A stretch of DNA of 64,000 bases, from contig JAHWKW010000009.1 of NCBI GenBank assembly GCA_019347675.1, positions 79,631 to 143,630 of the forward strand. Reading direction: 5' to 3'. Positions 51,207 to 62,864 of this stretch are shown piece by piece. The first letter of the stretch is position 1. Every line of letters begins with the position of its first letter. A model generated the notes under the pieces. The model saw only the letters and a list, made by a program, of their open reading frames with translations, made no database searches and was not told where the DNA came from. The stretch comes from Actinomycetota bacterium (GTDB lineage: Bacteria > Actinomycetota > Nitriliruptoria > Nitriliruptorales > JAHWKO01). The translations under genes and the position numbers were made by a program.

Positions 51207-51971
51207 ATGGACGACTCGGAGCCGGCGGCGGTGAGCATCGATGAGTTGCGTGACGTCACTGCCAGGATGCTCCGCAGGCACGTCGGCGACGAGAAGGCCG
51301 ACCGCTACGTTGCCTGGCACGATGCTCCTGAGCGGGCTCTGCCGCTGATCGTCCTGATCGGTGGGGCGACCGGGGCCGGGAAGTCGACGGTCGCCACACA
51401 TGTGGCCTACCACCTCGACATCACCCGGGTCATCTCCACCGATGCCATCCGAGAGGTGATGCGCAGCACGATGAGCCCACAACTGGCGCCGAGCCTGCAC
51501 AGCTCGTCCTTCCAGGCGGCAGACGCCGTCCCTGCCGTGTTCGCACACGGCTCCATCGACCGGCTGATCATCGGGTTCCTGCATCAGGCGTCGGTCGTGG
51601 CCGTCGGCGTCCGGCACGTGCTTCAGCGCGCCGTCGTCGAGAAGCAGGACATGGTCCTGGAGGGCGTCCACCTCGTCCCGGGGACGCTGGACCTACCCAG
51701 CGTCGACGACGCGCTGACCGTGCAGGTCGTCCTGGAGATCGAAGACGCCGAAGCTCATCGGAGTCGCTTCACAGATCGCTCGGATGGCGAGGACCGACCG
51801 CAACAGCGCTACCTCGACCACTTCGACGAGATCCGGCGCATCCACGACGAGGTGCTTCGCCGTGCGCGCGAGCACGACACCCCCACGGTGCGCTCGGCTG
51901 CGCTCGATGCCACCGTCGCGCAAGTCACGGGGTTGGCCGTCGAGGCCATCACACGACATCAGCAGGCGTGA
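51207..51971 (+). CDS. P-loop kinase resembling 2-phosphoglycerate kinase
   Basis: A 254-residue ATP-binding protein. The Walker A is LIGGATGAGKSTVATHVAYH, followed by RVISTDAIREVMRS and VLEGVHLVPG, the layout of archaeal 2-phosphoglycerate kinases and related small-molecule kinases. The actual substrate is unknown. The ATG was chosen as the last plausible start before the conserved region; upstream sequence in frame is poorly conserved in type. It is divergent from the hydrogenase operon. Confidence 0.75.
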   Translation: MDDSEPAAVSIDELRDVTARMLRRHVGDEKADRYVAWHDAPERALPLIVLIGGATGAGKSTVATHVAYHLDITRVISTDAIREVMRSTMSPQLAPSLHSSSFQAADAVPAVFAHGSIDRLIIGFLHQASVVAVGVRHVLQRAVVEKQDMVLEGVHLVPGTLDLPSVDDALTVQVVLEIEDAEAHRSRFTDRSDGEDRPQQRYLDHFDEIRRIHDEVLRRAREHDTPTVRSAALDATVAQVTGLAVEAITRHQQA

Positions 51972-52038
51972 CCCATCCCGGGGACGCCAGTGCAGGCAGG
52001 TCTGCTGGGCTTGGCAGGTCTGCTGGTGCCAGGCCGCG

Positions 52039-52299
52039 TCACATCCCGTTGAGGTGGTTCGCCAGCGTGGCCTTCTTGTGGGCAGCGGTGTTCTTGTGGA
52101 TCACACCCTTGCTCGCTGCCTTGTCGTAGTGCTTGGCGGCGACGCGGTAGGCCTCCGCGGCGACCTCACGGTCGCCGATCTCGACTGCTTCCCGGAAGCG
52201 CCGGCTGTAGGTCTTCAGCATCGAGCGCACCGCCTTGTTGCGGTCGCGGCGCACGATGTTCTGGCGGTTGCGCTTGATCTGGGACTGGATGTTGGCCAC
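52039..52299 (-). CDS. rpsT: 30S ribosomal protein S20
   Basis: An 86-residue basic protein, read from a [23 protein letters not shown] at the start, [20 protein letters not shown] at the end, all typical of S20. It binds 16S rRNA helices 9 and 44. It is divergent from lepA, the common arrangement in actinobacteria. Confidence 0.95.
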   Translation of the reverse strand: MANIQSQIKRNRQNIVRRDRNKAVRSMLKTYSRRFREAVEIGDREVAAEAYRVAAKHYDKAASKGVIHKNTAAHKKATLANHLNGM

Positions 52300-52470
52300 G
52301 GCGGGTACGACTCGTTCCACGCTGACAAGGGACGCAACCCGATCCAGGCTGCGCGGGGAGGTTACCACGGGCATCGCCGGCAACCAACCGTGACCCTGGT
52401 CGGTACCCTGGCCGTGTCTCCCTGAGCGCCCGGCCCGTGCGCTCGTCGACGATGAGGTCGCTTCCCTGTC

Positions 52471-54320
<1,850 letters not shown>

Positions 54321-54324
<4 letters not shown>

Positions 54325-55463
54325 GCAGCTCGAAGCGGTGGCTGAGGCAACCCCTGGAGTGCGGCGACAAGGCCGGGTTCGGCGTGTACCTGCACGTCCC
54401 CTTCTGTGCGCACCGCTGCGGCTACTGCGACTTCGCCACCTACGACGACCGCTCTCACCTGATCGGCCGCTACACAGCGCGACTGCGGACGGAGATCACG
54501 AGATGGGCCCAGCGGGGCCCCTGGCCGGCAGTCACCTCCGTGTTCGTGGGCGGGGGCACACCGACGCTGCTGCCCGCCGACGACCTCGCCGGCCTGATCG
54601 CGGCGGTGCGGGCGTCGTTCGACGTCGCACACGATGCGGAGATCACGGTCGAAGCCAACCCGGAGACGGCCGACCAGGCTGGCTTCCGGACGCTGGCGGA
54701 CGCCGGCGTGAACAGGATCAGCCTCGGGGCGCAGTCGTTCGCCCCGCATGTCCTGGCCACGCTGGAGCGGCGACACGACCCCGACCGGGTCCCGGCCGCC
54801 GTCGCGACGGCGCGGGCAGCCGGGATCGCCCAGGTCAACCTCGATCTCATCTACGGAACACCGGGGGAGACCGACGCGGACTGGGCCGGGAGCCTCGCCG
54901 CGGTGCTGGCCTGCGAGGTCGACCACGTCTCGGCGTACGCGCTCACCGTCGCGGCCAACACCGCGTTCGGCCGGGCGGTCGCGCACGGCCGCATCCGGGA
55001 ACCCGACCCCGACCTGCAACGGCGCCGTTTCGACGTCGGCCGCCAGATCCTGGCTGACGCCGGCTTCGACCACTACGAGGTGTCGAGCTGGGCGCGGGGC
55101 GCGTCACGACGATCCCGTCACAACGTCCTGTACTGGCGGCACGGGGACTACCTCGGCTTGGGGGTCGGTGCACACGGTCACCGCTCCGGTCGCCGTTGGT
55201 GGAACCACCGCTCGATCGAGCGATGGTTCGAGGACCCGATCGCCGGCCACGAGGACCTGACCGTCGACGAACGTGCGATGGAGCGTCTGTTGCTCGGCCT
55301 GCGGGTCCGCGAGGGCCTGCACCCGGCCGACGTCCCGCCGCTGGACGCGGCCGCGGTCGACGACGCTGTGGGAGCCGGCCTGTTGCAGCTGTCCTGCGGT
55401 CGTTTCCAGGCCACCGCCGACGGTTGGTTCCTCCTCGACGAGCTGATCCGCCGGCTGGCTTGA
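54321..55463 (+). CDS. hemW: Radical SAM protein HemW (haem chaperone)
   Basis: A 380-residue radical SAM protein. The CxxxCxxC cluster is in [11 protein letters not shown], with [12 protein letters not shown] and the HemW-specific [20 protein letters not shown] (HNxxYW). HemW proteins bind and deliver haem and lack the first Cys arrangement of HemN. It starts by GTGA overlap with lepA. Confidence 0.94.
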
Positions 55464-55468
55464 GACTG

Positions 55469-55726
55469 TCAGGCTGCTCCGTTCAACTCCCGGATCGCGT
55501 CCTTGACGAGCCGCTTCACGCGGGTTTCGCGTCGGTTGACCTTGACCCGGTGCACGATGAGCCACAGCGAGAACGCGGCGAGCGCAGCACCGGTCGCCGC
55601 GAGCAACGCGCGCCTCACCATCTCGTCGCGGGGAGGGAACGCGTCGGCCAGCTCCACGAGCTGGGTGTCGATCCGCGTGCGGATCGCCTCGATCTCCCTC
55701 ACCGTCCGAGTTGGGTCCTGGCCCAT
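55469..55726 (-). CDS. DUF3618 protein, small membrane-anchored
   Basis: An 85-residue protein: REIEAIRTRIDTQLVELADA at the N-terminus (the DUF3618 pattern), one membrane helix LLAATGAALAAFSLWLIVH and a basic tail. AAGGAGG sits six bases upstream of the ATG. It overlaps the Holin-X gene by 28 bases and is probably translated with it. Convergent with hemW. Confidence 0.85.
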   Translation of the reverse strand: MGQDPTRTVREIEAIRTRIDTQLVELADAFPPRDEMVRRALLAATGAALAAFSLWLIVHRVKVNRRETRVKRLVKDAIRELNGAA

Positions 55727-56055
55727 TCGGCGTCCTCCTTCAAGGTCTGCTTGGTGGTCTGCGGCGTCATCGACGGCTGCTGCAGGCGCTTGAACCCGTA
55801 CAGCGCCGCGCCGCCGGCCACGACCAGGAAGAAGACGGTCACGATGATCCGCGACAGCCAGGGTGCCATCACCTCGTCCAACCCGAAGGCAGCGGCGCTG
55901 GCCATAAAGCCCAGCGCGAACAGCCCCACGACCCCCGCCACGATGAACGCCGCCAGACCCCGGATCCGGGCCTCCACGGCGGCGAGGATCTCGATCCGTG
56001 CCAACTCCACGTGCTTGTAGGCCAGCCGCTGTGTCTCGTCCAGCAGCGAGCGCAC
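55699..56055 (-). CDS. Holin-X/phage-holin-III-like membrane protein
   Basis: At least 118 residues with an N-terminal amphipathic helix (RSLLDETQRLAYKHVELARI) and two membrane helices, the plan of the actinobacterial Holin-X family. It is not a phage gene here. The start is uncertain: the GTG at 56055 lacks a ribosome site and the conserved helix seems to begin a few residues earlier; a CTG at 56151 has GGGAGG five bases upstream and would add a Thr/Pro-rich N-terminus. Confidence 0.75.
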   Translation of the reverse strand: MRSLLDETQRLAYKHVELARIEILAAVEARIRGLAAFIVAGVVGLFALGFMASAAAFGLDEVMAPWLSRIIVTVFFLVVAGGAALYGFKRLQQPSMTPQTTKQTLKEDAEWARTQLGR

Positions 56056-56110
56056 GATCTCTGTGGGCGGCCGGCCGTCGGGCGGCGGGACCCGCTGCGT
56101 GCGCGGCGGG

Positions 56111-56144
56111 GTGGTGGACGGCGTGGTGGACGGCGTGGTGGACG
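56111..56144. repeat. Tandem 12-base repeat GTGGTGGACGGC, about 2.8 copies
   Basis: Exact copies at 56111 and 56123 and a partial one at 56135. On the minus strand it would encode Ser-Thr-Thr-Pro repeats if the Holin-X-like protein starts upstream at a CTG. Confidence 0.8.
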
Positions 56145-56310
56145 TGCTCAGCAGAGCCTCCCGCGGTCGGGTTGCGACTCGAGTTTCTCGCAGTCACCCG
56201 TGCGGCCGCGTGGACGAACGGACGGTCACGACCGGGGCGCGAGGCGTGGCGGTACCATCCCGTCCGACTCCGCGTGGGACCCCGCGCCTGTGAGGAGGTG
56301 CCGAGCGCCC

Positions 56311-57387
56311 GTGTCCGACGACCCCGCGTCCCTCGAGCCGCGCAAAGCGGCGATCCTCACCGCGATCGTGCGCGAGTTCGTCGACAGGGCCGAGCCGGTC
56401 GGCTCCAAGCGGATCGTTGAGTCGTACGGCTTGGAGGTGTCCGCCGCGACCGTGCGCAACGACATGGCGGCGCTGGAGGAAGCCGGATACATCGCCCAGC
56501 CGCACACCTCGGCCGGCCGGGTCCCGACGGACAAGGGGTACCGCTACTTCGTGGACGCGATCGACGAGCTGCGCCCGATCGGTGAGGCCCAGCGGGCCGC
56601 CCTCCGGGGCTTCCTGTCCGAAGCGCGTGACCTCGAGGACCTGCTGCGTCGCACCACCTCGGTGTTGTCGCGCCTCACCCGGTACGCCTCGCTGGTGCTG
56701 GCACCGGCCCTGGACCGGTCCCGCCTGAAGCTGGTCGAGCTGGTCGGCCTGGCTCCCCAGACCGTCCTGGTGCTGCTGATCGCCGACACCGGCCGCGTCC
56801 AGAAGCGGCTGATCGAGCTGTCGGCTCCGGTCGGTGCCCTGGAGGTCGAACGGACCCGCACGGTGTTGAACGAGACCAGCGCGGGTCTGGCCATGACCGA
56901 CGTCCCCGGTGCGGTGAGTTCCTTGGTCGACGCCGCCCCGCCGGAGCTGCGCGAGCTCATCGAGCACGTCTCGACCGCCGTCGGCACGGAACTGGTCCAC
57001 CCCGACCCCGACCGGGTCTTCGTCGGCGGCCAGGCGGCCCTGGCCGCCGAGGGGACGTTCGAAGGGTCGGAGCTGCAGCAGGTGTTCGAGCTCCTCGAGG
57101 AGCAGGTCACGCTCGGCCGGGTGCTCACCGAGTCGGCGTCGCTGGACCGGCCGCTGGTCCGCATCGGCGAGGAGAACGAGCCGATCGAGCAGCTCAGGGC
57201 CGCCTCCATCGTCGCCACCGGCTACGGGCGGCAGGTGCCGGGATCTCTCGGGGTGCTGGGTCCCACCCGGATGGACTACCCGATCGTGCTCGCCGCCGTG
57301 CAGGCGGTCGCCGAACATCTCCAGGCGATGTTGCGGGAACTGACCGACGGTGGCGGCGCGGGGGACCACGGGGGTCTTCGTGGCTGA
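56311..57387 (+). CDS. hrcA: Heat-inducible transcription repressor HrcA
   Basis: A 358-residue repressor. The N-terminal winged helix is KAAILTAIVREFVDRAEPVG followed by SAATVRNDMAALEEAGYIAQ; PHTSAGRVPTDKGYRYFVD is the family signature. It normally binds CIRCE elements before chaperone genes; no CIRCE is seen upstream in this window. The start is a GTG. The end overlaps dnaJ by eight bases. Confidence 0.95.
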   Translation: MSDDPASLEPRKAAILTAIVREFVDRAEPVGSKRIVESYGLEVSAATVRNDMAALEEAGYIAQPHTSAGRVPTDKGYRYFVDAIDELRPIGEAQRAALRGFLSEARDLEDLLRRTTSVLSRLTRYASLVLAPALDRSRLKLVELVGLAPQTVLVLLIADTGRVQKRLIELSAPVGALEVERTRTVLNETSAGLAMTDVPGAVSSLVDAAPPELRELIEHVSTAVGTELVHPDPDRVFVGGQAALAAEGTFEGSELQQVFELLEEQVTLGRVLTESASLDRPLVRIGEENEPIEQLRAASIVATGYGRQVPGSLGVLGPTRMDYPIVLAAVQAVAEHLQAMLRELTDGGGAGDHGGLRG

Positions 57388-58486
57388 CCTCTACGCCCTC
57401 CTGGGAGTGCCGCGCGATGCGTCCCAGGACCAGATCAAGCGCGCCTACCGGCGCAGAGCCCGCGAACTGCATCCTGACGCCGGCGGCGACGCGGATGCCT
57501 TCAAGCAGGTCACCCACGCCTACGAGGTGCTGTCCGACCCTGGGCGCCGGACCCGCTACGACCGGTTCGGTGACGACGCGACGCGTGCAGCCAGCTCCGA
57601 TCCGTTCGGCTTCGGTGGCGGTTTCGGCGGTCTCGGGGACGTGTTCGATGCGTTCTTCGGGACGGGGTTCACCACGTCGAGCCGTCCGCGCACCGACGAA
57701 CCGGGGCGTGACGTCCTCGTCGGCATCGAACTGGACCTCGAGGAGGTTGCCGTCGGCACCCAGCGCGAGGTCACGATCGACACGGCGGTGCAGTGCGAGC
57801 GCTGCGACGGCAGCGGTTCGGCGGGCGACGGCGGACCGGTCACCTGCCGGACGTGTGGGGGCGCCGGCCAGGTCCGTCGGGTGGTGCGCTCGGCGTTCGG
57901 ACAGATGGCGACCGTCCGGCCCTGCCCGGATTGCCGTGGCTCCGGCCGGACGGTCGGGGACCCGTGCCCGCGCTGCCAGGGGGAAGGCCGTCACGGCGAG
58001 CGGCGAACCGTCACGATCGAGGTCCCGCCCGGGGTCGAGCACGGTGATCGGCTGCGCGTATCCGCTCGGGGCGAGGCTGGACGCCGCCGCGCTCGGACCG
58101 GAGACCTGTTGGTCGAGGTCCGCATTCGGCCGCACGAGGTGTTCACCCGCGACGCCCGCGACCTCACCTGCGACGTGTCGGTCCCGTTGGTCCACGCCGC
58201 GCTCGGCGCCACGCTCGAGGTCCCGACGCTGACCGGGCAGACCACCACGGTGGAGTTGCCGGCCGGCACGCAGCCCGGCGACGTCCTGACGATCCGCCGG
58301 GCGGGTTTGCCCCGCCGCGGCGGCCACGACCCGGGGGCGCTTCACGTTCGGGTGAACGTCGAGGTGCCGCGCGTGTCGTCACCGGAGGAGGAGGAGTTGC
58401 TCCGGCGGTTCGCCGAGGTCCGCGGCGAGCAGGCACCACCGACCGGTCGCGGTCTGTTCCGCCGGCTCCGCGAAGCCTTCCGCTGA
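57380..58486 (+). CDS. dnaJ: Chaperone DnaJ
   Basis: A 368-residue co-chaperone of DnaK. The J domain has the HPD motif in ELHPDAGG, then a Gly/Phe region (FGFGGGFGGLGDVF), four CxxCxGxG zinc repeats (CERCDGSG, CRTCGGAG, CPDCRGSG, CPRCQGEG) and two C-terminal beta domains. The GTG at 57380 starts the conserved ADLYALLGV. In many actinobacteria rsmE follows; here phoH comes next. Confidence 0.95.
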   Translation: MADLYALLGVPRDASQDQIKRAYRRRARELHPDAGGDADAFKQVTHAYEVLSDPGRRTRYDRFGDDATRAASSDPFGFGGGFGGLGDVFDAFFGTGFTTSSRPRTDEPGRDVLVGIELDLEEVAVGTQREVTIDTAVQCERCDGSGSAGDGGPVTCRTCGGAGQVRRVVRSAFGQMATVRPCPDCRGSGRTVGDPCPRCQGEGRHGERRTVTIEVPPGVEHGDRLRVSARGEAGRRRARTGDLLVEVRIRPHEVFTRDARDLTCDVSVPLVHAALGATLEVPTLTGQTTTVELPAGTQPGDVLTIRRAGLPRRGGHDPGALHVRVNVEVPRVSSPEEEELLRRFAEVRGEQAPPTGRGLFRRLREAFR

Positions 58487-58609
58487 CCGTCGTCGCCGCA
58501 GCCGGCTGACCGAACCAGACGTCCGCCGACCAAGCCTCTCGACAGTCGTACCGGGTACACTGGCTGTCAACCCCGACCACAGCGTCGCCGCGAGGAGCAC
58601 GCGCGCCAC

Positions 58610-59656
58610 TTGAGTAGCAGCCCACAGCCTTCCCCGACGCCCCAGCCGTCGTCGCCCGGCACCGCCCCGGTCACCTCCGCCAAGGTCCTCGTCCCCGGCG
58701 ACCGCTCGATGGTCGCGCTGCTGGGGACCCGAGACGAGCTGCTCCGGTTGGTCGAGGAAGCCTTCGACGCCAGCGTTCACGTCCGCGGCAACGAGATCTC
58801 GGTCACCGGCCACCCCGACGAGGTCGATCGGGTGGTGCGCCTCTTCGAGGAGCTGCTGAGCCTCCTAGGTCGCGGCCAGGGCCTGGACCGAAGCGTCGTC
58901 GGCCAGACGATCCGGATGGTCCGTGCGAACGCTCCCGAAGCGCCGTCGCAGGTGTTGAGCCACGCGGCGCTCACCCATCGCGGACGGACGATCCGTCCCA
59001 AGACGCTGGGTCAGAAGCGTTACCTGGATGCCATCGCAGCGAACACCGTCACCTTCGGGATCGGACCGGCCGGGACCGGCAAGACCTACCTGGCGATGGC
59101 CGCCGCCGTACAGGCCCTGCGCGCGCGCGAGGTCAACCGGCTGATCATCACCCGTCCCGCGGTCGAAGCCGGTGAGAGCCTGGGGTACCTCCCCGGGACG
59201 CTCCAGGAGAAGATCGACCCGTACCTGCGGCCGTTGTGGGACGCGCTGCACGACATGATGGACGCCGAGGATCTGGTCGCACACGTCGAGCGCGGCACCA
59301 TCGAGGTGGCTCCACTCGCGTACATGCGGGGCCGCACGCTCAACGACTCGTTCATCGTCCTCGACGAGGCGCAGAACACGACCGCGGAGCAGATGAAGAT
59401 GTTCCTCACCCGTATCGGGTTCGGCTCCAAGGCGGTCGTGACCGGAGACATCACGCAGGTTGATCTGCCGGCGGGGCGCCACTCGGGGCTCCGTGTCGTC
59501 CGAGACATCCTCGCCGACATCGACGGGGTGGTTTTCGCGTACCTGGCCGCCGGCGACGTGGTACGCCACCAGATCGTCCAGCGGATCGTCGAAGCCTACG
59601 AACGTCACGCTGACGAGGAGGATCGCCGCACCGCGCAGGCTCCGGGTCGTCTGTGA
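58610..59656 (+). CDS. PhoH-like ATPase
   Basis: A 348-residue ATPase with an N-terminal KH-like RNA-binding region (residues 25-90) and the PhoH ATPase domain: GPAGTGKTYLAMAAA, TRPAVEAGESLGYLPG, FIVLDEAQNTT, TGDITQVDLP. The TTG start is inferred from the position of the conserved N-terminus. PhoH proteins link to ribosome or RNA metabolism and are almost always next to ybeY, as here. Confidence 0.92.
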   Translation: MSSSPQPSPTPQPSSPGTAPVTSAKVLVPGDRSMVALLGTRDELLRLVEEAFDASVHVRGNEISVTGHPDEVDRVVRLFEELLSLLGRGQGLDRSVVGQTIRMVRANAPEAPSQVLSHAALTHRGRTIRPKTLGQKRYLDAIAANTVTFGIGPAGTGKTYLAMAAAVQALRAREVNRLIITRPAVEAGESLGYLPGTLQEKIDPYLRPLWDALHDMMDAEDLVAHVERGTIEVAPLAYMRGRTLNDSFIVLDEAQNTTAEQMKMFLTRIGFGSKAVVTGDITQVDLPAGRHSGLRVVRDILADIDGVVFAYLAAGDVVRHQIVQRIVEAYERHADEEDRRTAQAPGRL

Positions 59657-59659
59657 CCG

Positions 59660-60106
59660 ATGGCCGTCTTCGTCGCCGACGAGCAGGACCATCCAGTCGA
59701 CAGCGACGACCTCGCTGCCTTGGCCCGTCACGTCCTGGACGCGCGCCGCGTCCCACCGGACATGGAGTTGTCGGTCATCCTGGTCGACGAGGACACGATC
59801 GCGGCCCTCAACGCCCACCACATGGGTGAGGAGGGTCCCACGGACGTCCTCGCCTTTCCGATCGACGAGCCGGGGGAGTCCCCGCCGGGCGTGCCTGCCA
59901 TCCTCGGTGATGTCGTGCTCGCACCCGGCGTCGCCGAGCGTCAGGCTGCGCAGCTCGGGCGCCGCGTCACCGACGAGCTGCGGCTGTTGACCGTCCACGG
60001 GATCCTGCACCTGCTGGGCATGGACCATGCCGACCCGGCGGACGAGCGGGAGATGTCGGCGGTGACGCAGGAGCTGTTGGACAGCTACCGCGAGGCGGGA
60101 CGTTGA
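59660..60106 (+). CDS. ybeY: Endoribonuclease YbeY
   Basis: A 148-residue metallo-endoribonuclease for 16S rRNA 3' maturation and ribosome quality control. The zinc motif is HGILHLLGMDH with upstream TDVLAFPIDEP. It starts three bases after phoH and its stop overlaps the next gene. Confidence 0.95.
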   Translation: MAVFVADEQDHPVDSDDLAALARHVLDARRVPPDMELSVILVDEDTIAALNAHHMGEEGPTDVLAFPIDEPGESPPGVPAILGDVVLAPGVAERQAAQLGRRVTDELRLLTVHGILHLLGMDHADPADEREMSAVTQELLDSYREAGR

Positions 60107-61374
60107 GCGTCGCCGTGGGTGTCATCCTCGTCGTCGCGCTGGTGGCCTTCGCGAGCTTCCTCGGCGCGTCCGAGACCGTCTTGACCCGGATCGGGGTGGT
60201 GCGCGCCCTGCGGCTCGATGAGGAAGGCGCGCCGGGGTCGAAGCAGCTGCTGTGGCTGGTCGAGCACCCGGCACGCGGGTTGAACGTGCTGCTGCTGCTG
60301 ACGATCGTGACGCGTGTCACCGCCGCGGCGGTCCTCACGGCGGTCGCGTTGCGGGCGGGGTCGCTCGTCACGGTGGTCGCGGTAGCTTTGCTCGCGATCT
60401 TCAGCTTCGTCCTGGCGGAGGTTGCGCCGCGTAGCTACACGCTGCGCAACCTCGACACGGTCGGGCTCCGCGTCGCCCCGGCGATCGCGTGGCTGGCGCG
60501 CGCTCTGCAGCCGGTGGTGCGGTGGCTGATCGCCGCCGGCGGGGCGGTGGCGCCACATGCCGGGGCCGGACCGTTCGCATCCGACGAGGAGCTGCGCCGA
60601 CTGATGCGCTCCACCGACGAGGACGAGCAGGCGGACGGCCAGATCGAAGAGGACGAGCGGCAGATGATCCACTCGATCTTCGAGTTGGGCGCCACGGTCT
60701 GCCGGGAGATCATGGTTCCGCGCCCCGACATGGTGGTCGTCGAAGCCGACGCGCCTCTCGCGGCGGTGGTGCGGACCATGGTCCACAGCGGCTTCTCACG
60801 CGTCCCGGTGTGGGCAGATGAGCGCGACCACATCGTGGGGGTGGTGTACGCCAAGGACATCCTGGGGCTTCTCGGCGACGGCGACGACGTGGACGGCTGG
60901 CAACAGCTGATACGCACGCCCACCTTCGTGCCTGAGTCCAAACGCGCCGACGACCTGCTCCGTGAGCTGCAGAACCAGAAGGTGCACCTGGCGATCGTCG
61001 TCGACGAGTACGGCGCGACGGTCGGGCTGGTCACGATCGAGGACATCCTCGAGGAGATCGTCGGCGAGATCGTCGACGAGCACGATCACGAGGAGCCACC
61101 GGTTTTGCACCTCGACGAGCGCCGGTTGCGGGTCAGTGCGCGCATCACGGTGCACGACCTCAACGAGCTTCTCGACGCCGAGCTGCCCGAGGACGAGGGC
61201 TGGGACACGGTGGGGGGCCTCATGATCGGCCTGCTGGGGCGCGTCCCCGAACCGGGCGAGGCCGTGCAGGTCGACGGGTTCACGTTCGTCGCCGAGCGCG
61301 TGCAGGGCCGCAGGGTCAGCAAGGTCCTGGTCACCCGCCCCGAGGAGGAGCCCAGCCGGGCTGAGGCGTCATGA
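60103..61374 (+). CDS. CNNM/CorC-family transporter-like membrane protein with CBS pair
   Basis: A 423-residue protein: N-terminal DUF21 membrane domain (SFLGASETVLTRIGVV and three or four helices), a CBS pair (IMVPRPDMVVVEADAPLA, HLAIVVDEYGATVGLVTIED) and a C-terminal CorC_HlyC domain (LRVSARITVHDLNELL, DTVGGLMIGLLGRVPEPGE). Family members are linked to Mg2+/Co2+ export. The TTG start overlaps the ybeY stop. The end overlaps cdd by four bases. Confidence 0.92.
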   Translation: MSVAVGVILVVALVAFASFLGASETVLTRIGVVRALRLDEEGAPGSKQLLWLVEHPARGLNVLLLLTIVTRVTAAAVLTAVALRAGSLVTVVAVALLAIFSFVLAEVAPRSYTLRNLDTVGLRVAPAIAWLARALQPVVRWLIAAGGAVAPHAGAGPFASDEELRRLMRSTDEDEQADGQIEEDERQMIHSIFELGATVCREIMVPRPDMVVVEADAPLAAVVRTMVHSGFSRVPVWADERDHIVGVVYAKDILGLLGDGDDVDGWQQLIRTPTFVPESKRADDLLRELQNQKVHLAIVVDEYGATVGLVTIEDILEEIVGEIVDEHDHEEPPVLHLDERRLRVSARITVHDLNELLDAELPEDEGWDTVGGLMIGLLGRVPEPGEAVQVDGFTFVAERVQGRRVSKVLVTRPEEEPSRAEAS

Positions 61375-61838
61375 GAGGCGCGGCCCGACCCGGACATGCG
61401 GTCGACGAGGCCGACCTGCTGCGGCGAGCACGGGCCGCGCGGGAGCGTGCGTACGCCCCGTACTCCGGCTTCCGGGTCGGGGCGGCGGTCCTGACCGAGG
61501 ATGGGCGCCTCGCTGAGGGCGCGAGCGTCGACAACGCCGCAGCCCCGCTGGCACAGTGCGCGGAGCGGGTCGCGATCCAGGCGTTGGTGGGGACTGGCGT
61601 GCGCTCGCCGATCGTGGCTGTCGCGGTGGTCGGCGACGGCAACGACCCGTGCGTGCCGTGCGGGGCGTGCCGGCAGGTGATCTTCGAGTTCGGTCCGGAG
61701 GCGGTCGTGTACGCCAGCGGCGACGCTGGGCGGCCGCTGGTGGCATCGATCCGAGAGCTGCTGCCACACGCGTTCGGTCCGGTGCGCTTGGCGCAGGCCC
61801 GCAACACCGGGGCGCGAACGTTCCCGGAGACGCCGTGA
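61371..61838 (+). CDS. cdd: Cytidine deaminase
   Basis: A 155-residue zinc enzyme that converts cytidine and deoxycytidine to uridine forms. The catalytic motif is CAERVAIQ and the metal-binding PCGACRQ. The segment usually reading GCNVENAS is GASVDNAAAPLAQ, a modest divergence. The C-terminus has about 20 extra residues. Its stop overlaps the era start. Confidence 0.92.
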   Translation: MRGAARPGHAVDEADLLRRARAARERAYAPYSGFRVGAAVLTEDGRLAEGASVDNAAAPLAQCAERVAIQALVGTGVRSPIVAVAVVGDGNDPCVPCGACRQVIFEFGPEAVVYASGDAGRPLVASIRELLPHAFGPVRLAQARNTGARTFPETP

Positions 61839-62788
61839 GCGAGCTGGATCTCGGCGCCATCCTGGCCTCCGACGACGAGGAGGTCGCCGAGGATCACCGG
61901 TCGGGGATCGTGTGCCTGGCGGGACGGCCCAACGTGGGCAAATCCACGTTGCTCAACGCCATGGTCGGGTCGAAGGTGGCGATCGTCACCCCGGTGCCGG
62001 GCACCACCCGCAACGCGATCCGCGGTGTGGTGTCGCGGCCCGACGTGCAGCTGGTGTTCATCGACACCCCCGGGATGGCCAAGCCCCGCACCCTGCTGGG
62101 CCGCCGCATGAACGATCTGGTCAAGCGGACCTGGTCGGGCGTGGACGTCGTGTGCTTCCTGGTGGACGCCGATGCGGGCATCGGGCGGGGCGACGCGTTC
62201 ATCGCCGAGCAGTTGGCTGAGGTCGGTTCTCCGGTCGTGCTGGTGGTCAACAAGGAGGACCGCGTCTCGCGCGACGGCCTCCTTCCGATCCTCGCACGGG
62301 CCGACGAACTGGGGGACTGGGCCGAGATCGTTCCGACCTCGGCCGTGACCGGCTTCAACGTCGAGCACCTCGCCGACGTTCTCGCCGGATACGTTCCCGA
62401 GGGGCCGCCGCTGTTCCCGCGCAACATGGTCACCGATCAGCCGGAGCGGCAGCTGATCGCCGAGATCCTCCGCGAGAAATTCATCACCCGGGTGTTCGAG
62501 GAGGTGCCGCACTCGATCGCGGTGGTTGTGGAAGAGGTTGAGGAGGAGGCGCCGCGGCACGACAGCGGACCTGGCCTGATCCGGATCTTCGCGTCCGTCT
62601 ACGTCGAGCGTGACAGCCAGAAGGCGATCGTGATCGGGCGCGGGGGAGCCGTGCTGAAGAAGGCCAACACGCAGGCGCGCCAGGAGCTGGAGACGCTGCT
62701 GGGGGCGCGTGTCTTCCTCGATGTTCGCGTGAAGGTCGCCAAGGAGTGGCAGCGCGATCCCCGCCGCCTGGAGCGCTTCGGGTACTAG
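61835..62788 (+). CDS. era: GTPase Era
   Basis: A 317-residue GTPase for 16S rRNA processing and 30S assembly. G1 is GRPNVGKST, G3 DTPGMAKPR, G4 NKED, and the C-terminal KH domain carries GRGGAVLKKANTQARQELE. A 20-residue acidic N-terminal lead precedes the G domain. The start is the GTG overlapping cdd. It is the last gene of the hrcA-to-era run. Confidence 0.95.
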   Translation: MSELDLGAILASDDEEVAEDHRSGIVCLAGRPNVGKSTLLNAMVGSKVAIVTPVPGTTRNAIRGVVSRPDVQLVFIDTPGMAKPRTLLGRRMNDLVKRTWSGVDVVCFLVDADAGIGRGDAFIAEQLAEVGSPVVLVVNKEDRVSRDGLLPILARADELGDWAEIVPTSAVTGFNVEHLADVLAGYVPEGPPLFPRNMVTDQPERQLIAEILREKFITRVFEEVPHSIAVVVEEVEEEAPRHDSGPGLIRIFASVYVERDSQKAIVIGRGGAVLKKANTQARQELETLLGARVFLDVRVKVAKEWQRDPRRLERFGY

Positions 62789-62864
62789 GACTAGGTGTCG
62801 GACGCACTTACCCGGGCCGCCGGAGACCTGATATGTGTCGGCAGTCCCCTACCTGCGAGGCGAG

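Noticed and set aside
51994..52033. Repeated GGCAGGTCTGCTGG sequence before rpsT end
   Set aside because: Only two short copies; it could be a weak hairpin but nothing distinguishes it from chance in GC-rich DNA.
56163..56310. CIRCE element before hrcA
   Set aside because: I looked for TTAGCACTC-N9-GAGTGCTAA and found no match upstream of hrcA or dnaJ.
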